From positions 1-64,000 of the forward strand of contig NZ_FRBF01000014.1 of NCBI RefSeq assembly GCF_900142545.1: a stretch of 64,000 nt of DNA, in the 5' to 3' direction. The notes beneath the pieces are model-generated. The model ran no database searches. It saw only the letters and a list, made by a program, of their open reading frames with translations, and was not told the DNA's origin. This DNA is from Fibrobacter sp. UWT2 (GTDB lineage Bacteria; Fibrobacterota; Fibrobacteria; Fibrobacterales; Fibrobacteraceae). Numbering within the stretch: position 1 is the stretch's first letter; each line of letters begins with the position of its first letter. Below are positions 1-7,011 of the stretch, in pieces. The translations under genes and the position numbers were made by a program.

Positions 1-115
1 ATACTGTTGCTTCCTTTGCCGGGAAGGGGTGAATAAAAACGGCGAACCTCCTTATCCTGCGCTCGCGAAGTGACTTTTTAAGGGTCAACTATTTACGAAA
101 GGCAAATAAATTCTT

Positions 116-143
116 AAAAAGGGGCAGAAAAGTCCCCTTTTTT
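116..143. terminator. Bidirectional hairpin terminator
   Basis: An A5G4 arm and a C4T6 arm flank a nine-base loop. The T run on either strand makes it usable in both directions. It lies 38 bp beyond the stop of the M48 protease gene and probably ends the lemA-protease transcript. Confidence 0.7.
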
Positions 144-180
144 CAAGACAACCTATATTCCAACTTGGAATATTTACTTT

Positions 181-1230
181 CTAGAACTGCTTCAGCAGCC
201 GGATTCTTTCGGGGGTGTCGGGGTGGGTGCAGAACATGATATTCACCTTGGCGATGATGCCTTTAAGGCCCATGTTGTTGTCGAATTCTTCGTCGGGGTG
301 AATGATGTAGAGCTGTGCCACGTCGCTGCGGCGGACGCTATCGAGGCCGGGTTCATCGGAAATCTTCTGCAAGGCGGAAGCGAGCGCCCAGGGGTCGCCA
401 CAAAGTTCGGCGCCGCCAGCATCGGCCATATATTCACGCGAGCGCGAAATGGCGAGGCGCGTAAACCAGCTAAAGATATAACCGATCGTGCTCCAGATGA
501 TGACCAGCATCAAGGCAAAGATGATAATGACTCCTCCGCCACCGCCACGTTTACTGCGCGTGCGGCGAGTCGTTCCGCGGAGCATTGCCGAGAGCAGCTT
601 TATAGAAATCGTCTGAAGGGTCGCAAAAATTCCCACAAACACGATGCAAACGACCATAAGTCGCGTGTCACGATTCTTGATGTGCGTCAGTTCGTGGCCC
701 ACGACGGCAGAGAGTTCCGCGTCGTTCAGTTTCTCGATGAGGCCGGTCGTGAGCGTGATAGTAAACGAGGGCACGTCAATGCCGCTCGCAAATGCGTTCA
801 GGCCGGAGTCCTCCACAATGTTGATTTGTGGCATTTCAATGCCGCCCGCAATGCAGAGGTTCTCGACAATATTATAGACGCGCATGTTATCTTTGCGCTC
901 TAGCGGCTTGGCATGCGTCGTGTGGCGAATAATAGCGGTATTTGCGCAATAGGCAATGATGAACCACACGCCTACAACTTGGAGCGTATACGGAAGCGCG
1001 GCCCAAAAGGCTCTCCACACTTCGGGCCAATGCATCAGGCCGTACCTCATGTGCGTCGTATGGTCAGCGGGGCAACCACCCTGCATCAGGGGGCAGAGCG
1101 CACCGAAATAATCAATGATGACGATCGTCGCAAAGACCATCCCCAGAATAATAACGGGGAACAGGCACAACAGCAAAATACTGTTGCGGTTGTTCCGCCA
1201 AATCTGGGTCTGGAGTCCGACGTAACGCAT
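181..1230 (-). CDS. M48 family membrane zinc metalloprotease (HtpX-like)
   Basis: A membrane-bound zinc endopeptidase of 349 residues. Two hydrophobic segments lie near the N-terminus (about residues 17-40 and 78-95) and two more near residues 190-215 and 230-255. The metal site is VVGHELTHIKNRD near residue 178 (HExxH), with the third ligand probably in SREYMADAGG. This is the HtpX/Ste24-like layout, with the active site facing the cytoplasm in known relatives. It follows a lemA gene on the same strand, a recurring LemA-M48 pair. The start lies at the edge of an intergenic repeat and has no clear ribosome site. Role in membrane-protein quality control is by family only. Confidence 0.88.
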   Translation of the reverse strand: MRYVGLQTQIWRNNRNSILLLCLFPVIILGMVFATIVIIDYFGALCPLMQGGCPADHTTHMRYGLMHWPEVWRAFWAALPYTLQVVGVWFIIAYCANTAIIRHTTHAKPLERKDNMRVYNIVENLCIAGGIEMPQINIVEDSGLNAFASGIDVPSFTITLTTGLIEKLNDAELSAVVGHELTHIKNRDTRLMVVCIVFVGIFATLQTISIKLLSAMLRGTTRRTRSKRGGGGGVIIIFALMLVIIWSTIGYIFSWFTRLAISRSREYMADAGGAELCGDPWALASALQKISDEPGLDSVRRSDVAQLYIIHPDEEFDNNMGLKGIIAKVNIMFCTHPDTPERIRLLKQF

Positions 1231-1233
1231 ATA

Positions 1234-1347
1234 TAGTAGGAAGTAGGAAGTTTGAAGTAGGAAGTAATAAAATGTGCCTTCGGCACGCCTATAACGCGCG
1301 ACACCAGTCGCGCCATTATTCTACTTCCTACTGTCTACTGCCTACTA
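1234..1347. repeat. MITE-like intergenic element built of GTAGGAA/GTAGACA units
   Basis: One edge carries repeats of AGTAGGA and the other edge carries the inverse units (CTACTTCCTACTGTCTACTG), so the ends can pair over about 25 bp. Between them sit two smaller hairpins: GTGCC-TTC-GGCAC at 1274-1286 and CGCGAC-ACCA-GTCGCG at 1297-1312. Related units occur at 2711-2753. The element fills the whole gap between lemA and the M48 gene and may supply the latter's promoter. Confidence 0.65.
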
Positions 1348-1905
1348 AAACTTCACCTCGGGAGCCTTGTTGAGCGTGTCGCGGCTTTCGGTAGCTTCGT
1401 ACATAGCCGCACGCTTGAAGCCGAACATACCGGCGACGATATTGCTCGGGAAGACTTCGCAGGCGTTGTTCAGTTCGCGAGTCGTAGAATTGAAGAAGCG
1501 GCGTGCAGCGGAGAGCTTGTTTTCGATATCGGCAAGTTCATTCTGCAGTTGCAAGAAGTTCTGGTTCGCCTTGAGTTCCGGGTAAGCTTCCAGCGAAATG
1601 CGGAGCCCGGCGAGCGCGCCGGAAAGAGCCTTGTCGGCCTGGACCTTTTCATCGACGGTCGTTGCGTTCATGGCAGCGGCACGAGCCGATGTCACCTTGT
1701 CGAGCGTCTCTTTTTCGTGAGTGGCATAACCCTTGACAGTGCTCACCAGCTGCGGCACCAAATCATAGCGCTGCTTGAGTTGCACATCAATGTTTGCAAA
1801 TGCGTTTTCGCGGTTGTTGCGGAGTTTCACCAGTCCGTTATACATTCCGATGAACCAGGCGATCAGCACCACCAGGACAATGCCGGCAATAATCCCAATA
1901 GTCAT
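1345..1905 (-). CDS. LemA family protein
   Basis: A 186-residue protein with one N-terminal membrane segment (about residues 3-20) followed by helical sequence with the LemA signature VKLRNNRENAFANIDVQLKQ, then RYDLVPQL and FLQLQNELADIE. The family forms a membrane-anchored antiparallel helical bundle of unknown biochemical role. It often sits beside an M48 protease, as it does here, with only a repeat element between the two genes. The start is preceded by an AAAGGAG site. The last three codons overlap the end of the repeat element, so the repeat may supply the stop context. Confidence 0.92.
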   Translation of the reverse strand: MTIGIIAGIVLVVLIAWFIGMYNGLVKLRNNRENAFANIDVQLKQRYDLVPQLVSTVKGYATHEKETLDKVTSARAAAMNATTVDEKVQADKALSGALAGLRISLEAYPELKANQNFLQLQNELADIENKLSAARRFFNSTTRELNNACEVFPSNIVAGMFGFKRAAMYEATESRDTLNKAPEVKF

Positions 1906-1953
1906 ATTTTACTCCTTTCTGTTTTCTTAGAAAGAAATGTATATAAAAAAGGA

Positions 1954-2709
1954 CTATTTGGAGTAGTCACGTTCGCCGAAAAGGGCCGTTCCCACGCGAA
2001 TCATGGTCGAGCCTTCTTCAATAGCGACCTCCAAGTCACCGGTCATACCCATCGAAAGCTGGTCAAAGTTTGCGAACACGCCGCCCTTGGCGAGGAATTT
2101 CTGCTGCAGGTTACGGAGGAACGCAAAACATTCGCGGCTATCTTCGGCGACACCGGTATTCTTGCCGATGGTCATAAGCCCGCGGAAACGCAGGTGCGGA
2201 TATGCGGCACCGCGCGATTCCAAATCAGCGAGGAACGCCTCGGCTTCATGCACGTCGAGACCGCTCTTGGTTTCTTCTTCACCGGCGTTCACCTGGAAAA
2301 GGATATCGAGAATCTTGCCCGCACCATTTTCGCTGGGGTATGCGGCGCAGACCTTCTCCAATTTTTCGACAGCCTCAATGCTTGCAATGGAATGGATGCA
2401 GTCAGCAACAATCGCTGCCTTCTTGAGCTTGTTACTTTGTACAGGGCCAATCACGTGGCAACGCACGCGGCTACCATCTTTTGCGGTAAGCGGCTCAGAA
2501 AACTTGAGTTCGGCTTCTTGCACGCGGTTTTCACCGAAGTCGGTGGCACCCAGCGCAATCGCATTTTCTACAGCTTCTGCCGGGTGGAACTTGCTCACCC
2601 ACACAAGCTTTACCGAGTCACGGCTACGGCCTGCAATCTTGCAAGCTTCGCTAATCCTTGCTTCGAGAGCTGCAAGGTGCTCGCGCATTTCATCGAGTGT
2701 GAATTCCAT
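1954..2709 (-). CDS. YggS/PROSC-type PLP-binding protein
   Basis: A 251-residue single-domain TIM-barrel protein of the alanine-racemase fold family that binds pyridoxal 5'-phosphate and keeps free PLP and amino-acid pools in balance. The PLP lysine lies in LVWVSKFHPAEAV near residue 40. Other marks are FGENRVQEA, HVIGPVQSNK, GLMTIG and the phosphate-binding end LSMGMTGDLEVAIEEGSTMIRVGTALFG region (positions about 215-245). Length fits the family. It lies between lemA and lon on the same strand, separated from both, and is probably transcribed alone or with lemA. Confidence 0.93.
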   Translation of the reverse strand: MEFTLDEMREHLAALEARISEACKIAGRSRDSVKLVWVSKFHPAEAVENAIALGATDFGENRVQEAELKFSEPLTAKDGSRVRCHVIGPVQSNKLKKAAIVADCIHSIASIEAVEKLEKVCAAYPSENGAGKILDILFQVNAGEEETKSGLDVHEAEAFLADLESRGAAYPHLRFRGLMTIGKNTGVAEDSRECFAFLRNLQQKFLAKGGVFANFDQLSMGMTGDLEVAIEEGSTMIRVGTALFGERDYSK

Positions 2710-2710
2710 A

Positions 2711-2753
2711 GTAACAGTAGACAGTAGGAAGTTGGAAGTAGACAGTACTAGTG
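2711..2753. repeat. Second copy of the GTAGACA/GTAGGAA repeat
   Basis: The short gap upstream of the YggS gene holds GTAGACAGTAGGAAGTTGG followed by GTAGACAGTACTAG. These are the same heptamer-like units as in the element at 1234-1347, so this is a dispersed intergenic repeat family and not chance low complexity. Confidence 0.6.
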
Positions 2754-2762
2754 ATTAGACAA

Positions 2763-5093
2763 TCACTTTTTAGATTCCTTGAACAGCACCTTGATGATTT
2801 CGTCAATGTGCTTATGCGTATAAATCTTGAGGCCCTTCTTCGCAGGTGCCGGAAGTTCGTTCACGTCCTTCTGGTTCTGCGCCGGGAGTCGAAGCGTCTT
2901 CACGCCAGCCTGGAGAGCAGCAAGCGCCTTTTCGTTCAAGCCACCAATCGCAAGGCAGGCGCCCGTGAGGCTCACTTCGCCAGTGAAGGCGATTTCGGGC
3001 GAAACCGGCTGCTTGGTAAATGCAGAGAGCAAGCAAAGCGTGAGGGCGATACCCGCAGAGGGACCATCTTTAGGCACGGCACCTTCGGGCACGTGAATGT
3101 GGATGTCCGTCCTCTTCACGATATTCGGGTCAATGCCAAAGCGGCTCAGGCGTTCGCGCACAAGGCTGAGTGCAATCTGAGCCGATTCCTTCATCACGTC
3201 GCCGAGCTTACCTGTCATCAAAAGCGAGCCCTTGCCCGGCAACAGCATACATTCGATGGGGAGAATTTCGCCGCCGACACTTGTCCAGGCGAGACCCACG
3301 ATAACGCCCGGGCGACCGGCGTCCGGAAGCTGGCTATCCAAATAACGCGGAGCGCCCAAGTAGTCCTGCAAAGTCTTCTCGGTGATTCCGGCCTTGAACT
3401 TCTTGCCCATCACCTTGTCTTTTGCACGGTGACGCACCACGTTTTCGAGAGTGCGTTCCAGTTCGCGCACGCCCGCCTCGCGGGTCCATTCGCGAATCAC
3501 CTTCGAAATAATATCGTCATCAAAATCCACGTCCTTGCCGTTTTCGATACCCGTACGTTCGCAAATGCGCGGTACCAGGTACTTGCTTGCAATCTGCAGT
3601 TTTTCGTGGGGGTAGTAACCCGGCAGGCGCACCATTTCAAGGCGGTCGCGCAGGGCTTCGGGGATTTCAGCCTCGTTGTTCGCCGTCGCGATAAACAGCA
3701 CGCGGCTAAGGTCGAGACCCACCTCCATGAAGTGGTCGGTAAAGTCGTGGTTCTGTTCCGGGTCCAGTACCTCAAGCATCGCGCTCGCGGGGTCGCCACG
3801 GAAGTCGCTCGCCATCTTGTCGATTTCGTCGAGCAAGATAATCGGGTTCATGCACTTGGCACGGCGAAGCGCCTGGATAAAGCGGCCAGGCATGGCACCA
3901 ATGTAGGTGCGGCGGTGACCGCGGATTTCGGCCTCGTCACGTACGCCGCCCAGCGTAATACGAACAAAGTTGCGCTGCATGGCATTGGCAATCGATTCCA
4001 CCAAAGTCGTCTTACCCACGCCCGGAGGACCGACCAGGCAAAGAATCGGAGCTCGACGTTCGGTACCCGTAAGCTTGAGCACCGCCACGTATTCCATGAT
4101 GCGTTCCTTGACCTTGTCCAGGCCGAAGTGCTTGGAATCCAGTTCGCTCTTCACCTTCTTCATGTTGAGGACGGTGTCGGTGTATTCGCCATACGGGAGC
4201 GTCAGGAACCAGTCCAAATAGTTGCGGCTCACCGCGTATTCCGGAGACGTCGGCTGCATCAGGCGCATGCGGCTGATTTCTTCTTCGAGCTTTTCTTGAA
4301 TGGCTGCCGAGAACTTTTTCGCCTTGATTTTCTTGAGCAGCTGGTCCGGCTCCGAAGAGTTGCCGTTTTCGCCATCCAGTTCGTCTTGCAGCTGGCGAAT
4401 CTGTTCCGAAATGAACCATTCCTTTTGCTGCTGGGCCATCTTCTGGCGCACGTTCTGCTGCACCTTGACCATCATGGTGTCGGTATCGGCCGCCACCTGC
4501 ATGATTTCGACCAGGCGTTCTGCCAGTTCGTCGATCTCGCCGATTTCGAGCAAGCGCTGACGTTCGTCCATGGAAATCTGCAAGAAGGGGATCATGCCGT
4601 AAAAGGCGTTGATCTGGCTGTCCATGGTGAACAGGGCATCTACCATACCCTCGGAAATGTTACGGTGCAAGGAATATTCCTTGAACTGGGTGAGCACCGT
4701 CTCGAAACGGGAGCTCTTGTCGGCCGCCGTAATCGAGGGCTTGTGGGCCGAAACCGTAACCGTCAAATAGTCGTTGTTGGTGGCGATGGAACGGAGGTCC
4801 ACCACCTGTTCGCCTTCGAGAACCACCTTTACGCAACCGTTCGGGAAAGGGGTCACATTGCTCACGTGGGCAAGGATACCCACCGAGTAAAGGTCGAGCA
4901 TCGGGTTTTCGATTTCTTCTTGCTCGATATTTTTCTGAGCCGAAAGAATGATTTCGCCATCGTGGGATTCAGCGTATTCGAGAGCGCGCAAAGAAATGTC
5001 CCTGCCGACCAGAATGCGGCGGGTCGTGTGCGGAAATACAATAGCGTCCCTCAGAGGGAGCAACGGATACATTTTCGAAGTGTCTAAAGCCAT
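2763..5093 (-). CDS. lon: ATP-dependent protease Lon (endopeptidase La)
   Basis: A full-length 776-residue LonA protease that unfolds and degrades damaged and regulatory proteins in the cytoplasm. Order: N-terminal substrate domain starting PLLPLRDAIVFP (residues 10-210), coiled linker, AAA+ domain with Walker A GPPGVGKTT near residue 357 and Walker B PIILLDEIDKM, then the proteolytic domain with catalytic serine in KDGPSAG near residue 677 and the partner lysine about 43 residues later in GLNEKALAA. The start is supported by a promoter only 11 nt upstream, suggesting a nearly leaderless mRNA. A long open frame on the opposite strand is a codon-bias shadow. Confidence 0.97.
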   Translation of the reverse strand: MALDTSKMYPLLPLRDAIVFPHTTRRILVGRDISLRALEYAESHDGEIILSAQKNIEQEEIENPMLDLYSVGILAHVSNVTPFPNGCVKVVLEGEQVVDLRSIATNNDYLTVTVSAHKPSITAADKSSRFETVLTQFKEYSLHRNISEGMVDALFTMDSQINAFYGMIPFLQISMDERQRLLEIGEIDELAERLVEIMQVAADTDTMMVKVQQNVRQKMAQQQKEWFISEQIRQLQDELDGENGNSSEPDQLLKKIKAKKFSAAIQEKLEEEISRMRLMQPTSPEYAVSRNYLDWFLTLPYGEYTDTVLNMKKVKSELDSKHFGLDKVKERIMEYVAVLKLTGTERRAPILCLVGPPGVGKTTLVESIANAMQRNFVRITLGGVRDEAEIRGHRRTYIGAMPGRFIQALRRAKCMNPIILLDEIDKMASDFRGDPASAMLEVLDPEQNHDFTDHFMEVGLDLSRVLFIATANNEAEIPEALRDRLEMVRLPGYYPHEKLQIASKYLVPRICERTGIENGKDVDFDDDIISKVIREWTREAGVRELERTLENVVRHRAKDKVMGKKFKAGITEKTLQDYLGAPRYLDSQLPDAGRPGVIVGLAWTSVGGEILPIECMLLPGKGSLLMTGKLGDVMKESAQIALSLVRERLSRFGIDPNIVKRTDIHIHVPEGAVPKDGPSAGIALTLCLLSAFTKQPVSPEIAFTGEVSLTGACLAIGGLNEKALAALQAGVKTLRLPAQNQKDVNELPAPAKKGLKIYTHKHIDEIIKVLFKESKK

Positions 5094-5104
5094 ACACTAC
5101 AAAG

Positions 5105-5134
5105 ATAGTATCTTTGAAAAAAGATACACAGCAA
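5105..5134 (-). promoter_or_regulatory. Candidate lon promoter
   Basis: On the minus strand TTGCTG (5134-5129) and TACTAT (5110-5105) are 18 nt apart. The -10 box lies inside a 15-base inverted repeat AAAGATA-G-TATCTTT at 5101-5115. Only 11 nt separate the -10 box from the lon ATG, so the mRNA would have almost no leader. Confidence 0.5.
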
Positions 5135-5140
5135 CTTAGC

Positions 5141-5257
5141 CTAGTCTTTAAGGCAGCGGGCATAGGCATAGCATTCAGATATGCCCGTTACCGGGTCGTA
5201 TTCGCTACCCTTGTTTCTACTAACCCCATTGCCCTGGTTAGCGGTTGCTGGCTCTTT
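5141..5257 (-). pseudogene. Possible 3' remnant of a secreted-protein gene
   Basis: An open frame without a start codon runs from a stop at 5258-5260 to a stop at 5141-5143. It ends in CYAYARCLKD, much like the SVRCIKD ending of the Fibrobacter major paralogous protein at 23903-24559. It may be the leftover tail of a member of that family at the edge of the accessory island. The evidence is short and the call is weak. Confidence 0.3.
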
Positions 5258-5318
5258 TCATGGGAAAGGCCCTCCTGATTATTCACCCGGTTTTAAATAT
5301 AATAGTTTTCATTAAGCG

Positions 5319-6449
5319 TCACATGACTTCCAAGAGCAATTTTTCGTCGGGCATGACTGCTTTCAGTTTTTCCGGCATAACCTTGTAGGTTGCAACACCC
5401 ATAGGCTGGTTGTAATCTTGCAACAGATACTCAACAAACGACCTGTCCGCGCCCTTACACAGAATAATGCCGATGACCGGATTTTCGTTCGCCTTCCGTT
5501 CATCGTCATTCAACACGCGCATGTATGCCGAGAGCTGTCCGAGATATGCAGGCTTAAACTCCCCTTTCTTTAATTCCACAACAACAAGACTCTGCAACTC
5601 ACGATTATAGAAGAGCAGATCGACCCACATGTCGTGCTCAAGTTTTTCGATATGAACTTGATGGCCGACGTACGTGAAATCCTTTCCAAACGTCAGGATA
5701 AAATTCTTGACATTTTGGACAATGGAATTTTCAACAACGCGTTCGTCAATATCCTGGGGATTGCGCTCGTCGAGTTCTTCCACATTGACAAAGTCAAGCA
5801 GGTATTCGTCCTTGAACATCGAGATCGCCTTTTGCGCATGGAGCGTTTTGGGCAAGGTAAGGGCGAAGTTATTGGGAATCTGTCCCTGGTGATGAAACAA
5901 GTCCGCCTTGAGATAATCACGTAGGGTATACTTGTCCCAATGATTCAGGATGGATTGATGTATATAGAAAGCACGTTCTTCCAATGATGAGCATTTCCCC
6001 AAAATTTCTATATGATGCGTAAAACTCAGTGCTAAAAATTCGGAGAAGTCCAAATCGCCCGCCATTGGCGGTCGATTTATATCAAGAAGCGCAAAAATCG
6101 GTATTTTTGCCGATTTTTCTTCATTTTCGGCATTTTCCAATTCGCCCGCCATCGGCGGACGATTTAAAAAGCTACTCCATTCTTCATAGAATTGGCGCAT
6201 TTTTTTAATACTTGTGGGCGAAAAACCTCTTAAACCCGGCAATTCCCGCCGAAGTTGAGCACTTATCGTGCCAATCGCCCCTGTTCCCCATGTTCCCTCA
6301 CGGGAATTCTCGGATACAAACTTGCCCACCGCATAATACAACGAAAGCATCTGCTTGTTAGCCGCCCGAGCAGTCTCCAACTGGCTTTCGAGAATGGCAG
6401 ACTTTATCTGCTGAACAGCATCGTTATAAAACGGGCTTATTTTATCCAT
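5319..6449 (-). CDS. DUF1016 (YhcG-type) PD-(D/E)XK nuclease with palindromic inserts
   Basis: A 376-residue two-domain protein. The N-terminal DUF1016 part includes SENSREGTWGTGAIGTISAQ. The C-terminal nuclease core has MWVDLLFYNRELQSLVVVELK (D, then ExK). Known relatives are putative DNA nucleases or recombinases found in defence islands. The ATG at 6449 is chosen because GGAGG lies 5 nt before it; an upstream in-frame ATG would swallow that site. The linker between the two domains carries NRPPMAGEL and NRPPMAGDL, each encoded by a near-perfect palindrome, and this makes the linker longer than that of the second DUF1016 gene at 20739. Its leader is shared with the ORF6N gene. Confidence 0.88.
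   Translation of the reverse strand: MDKISPFYNDAVQQIKSAILESQLETARAANKQMLSLYYAVGKFVSENSREGTWGTGAIGTISAQLRRELPGLRGFSPTSIKKMRQFYEEWSSFLNRPPMAGELENAENEEKSAKIPIFALLDINRPPMAGDLDFSEFLALSFTHHIEILGKCSSLEERAFYIHQSILNHWDKYTLRDYLKADLFHHQGQIPNNFALTLPKTLHAQKAISMFKDEYLLDFVNVEELDERNPQDIDERVVENSIVQNVKNFILTFGKDFTYVGHQVHIEKLEHDMWVDLLFYNRELQSLVVVELKKGEFKPAYLGQLSAYMRVLNDDERKANENPVIGIILCKGADRSFVEYLLQDYNQPMGVATYKVMPEKLKAVMPDEKLLLEVM
6052..6078. repeat. Palindromic insert 1 in the DUF1016 linker
   Basis: Two 12-base arms (AAATCGCCCGCC and GGCGGTCGATTT) around ATT, with one mismatch. Read in frame on the minus strand it encodes NRPPMAG. The core CG-NN-CGCC-ATY-GGCG-NN-CGATTTA recurs at 6141-6165 and 8260-8283. Confidence 0.8.
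6141..6165. repeat. Palindromic insert 2 in the DUF1016 linker
   Basis: Arms TCGCCCGCC and GGCGGACGA around ATC, followed by TTTAAA. Same family as the copy at 6052. It is also in frame and encodes NRPPMAGEL, so the protein carries the peptide twice, about 27 codons apart. Confidence 0.8.
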
Positions 6450-6452
6450 TAC

Positions 6453-6640
6453 TGCCTCCATGTGGTCGCAATTTGTGACGCCGCTTTCGCGGCTGGTTTA
6501 TGTTAGAGGCGTTCTTGCATAACCAGAAAATCAATTAACGCAAAAACGCACCTCGCCTTAAAACAGCGAGATGCGTTCAGCGGTAATGTACGTAATATCT
6601 AAAAAGTTAGCAAGGGAGGCAAGAAAATTTTACAACTCCG
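6453..6640 (-). promoter_or_regulatory. Structured 5' leader of the DUF1016 gene (leader family, copy 1)
   Basis: Minus strand, in order: a conserved GTAAAATTTTCTTGCCTCCC upstream block; -35 TTGCTA (6613-6608); 17 nt; -10 TACATT (6590-6585); a perfect-stem hairpin with 11-base arms at 6576-6566 and 6556-6546 followed by TTTTTG, which looks like an intrinsic terminator placed right at the start of the RNA; a hairpin CTGGTTATG...CATAAACCAG; a GCCGC-GAAA-GCGGC tetraloop hairpin (6493-6480); then the GGAGG site. CGCCTCTA (6511-6504) can pair with TGGAGGC of that site. The leader holds a five-codon frame MQERL. Copy 2 lies at 8095-8260 and copy 3 at 59115-59260. Confidence 0.75.
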
Positions 6641-6986
6641 CTCGCTTTTTCAGTTTTAATTTGTTTATTACCTTTGATACCTCCAGCACCACATCCGTGT
6701 ACTTAGTTTTTTTAGTGTCAAAGCAAAGCGTTTTATCAAAATCGATAAATCTAATACAGGTGCCAGTACTCCAATAATAACTCACATTTTCATATGTATT
6801 GCAAATTTCCTTAAAAAAATCTACAACCTTTTGCGCATTGTCTTTTTCTTTTTGCAACGGCGTAAAAATCCGCTCCAATTTATCGTACAATTTTTGTTCT
6901 TCTTCATTGAAGCCGCTTTCCCCATCAGCGTACATTCCCCAGTTGTACATCATTTCAACTTCTTTTTCTGTAAATGTATAGTCCAT
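6630..6986 (-). CDS. Small acidic hypothetical protein
   Basis: A 118-residue protein rich in Asp, Glu, Lys and Tyr, with no family I recognise. It starts MDYTFTEKEVEMMYNWGMY and has two likely helices followed by a mixed C-terminal part that contains FIDFDKTLCFDTKKTKYTD. GAGGA six bases before the ATG at 6986 supports this start; an in-frame ATG at 7022 would overlap the ORF6N gene and lacks such a site. It follows the ORF6N gene by 25 bp on the same strand and is probably co-transcribed. Its 3' end runs into the upstream block of leader copy 1, so the DUF1016 promoter overlaps its last codons. Confidence 0.6.
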   Translation of the reverse strand: MDYTFTEKEVEMMYNWGMYADGESGFNEEEQKLYDKLERIFTPLQKEKDNAQKVVDFFKEICNTYENVSYYWSTGTCIRFIDFDKTLCFDTKKTKYTDVVLEVSKVINKLKLKKRAEL

Positions 6987-7011
6987 TTTTTCCTCGTTGT
7001 TATAATTAAGT

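Noticed and set aside
2751-5087. Open frame of 778 codons opposite lon
   Set aside because: Shadow of the GC-rich third positions of lon.
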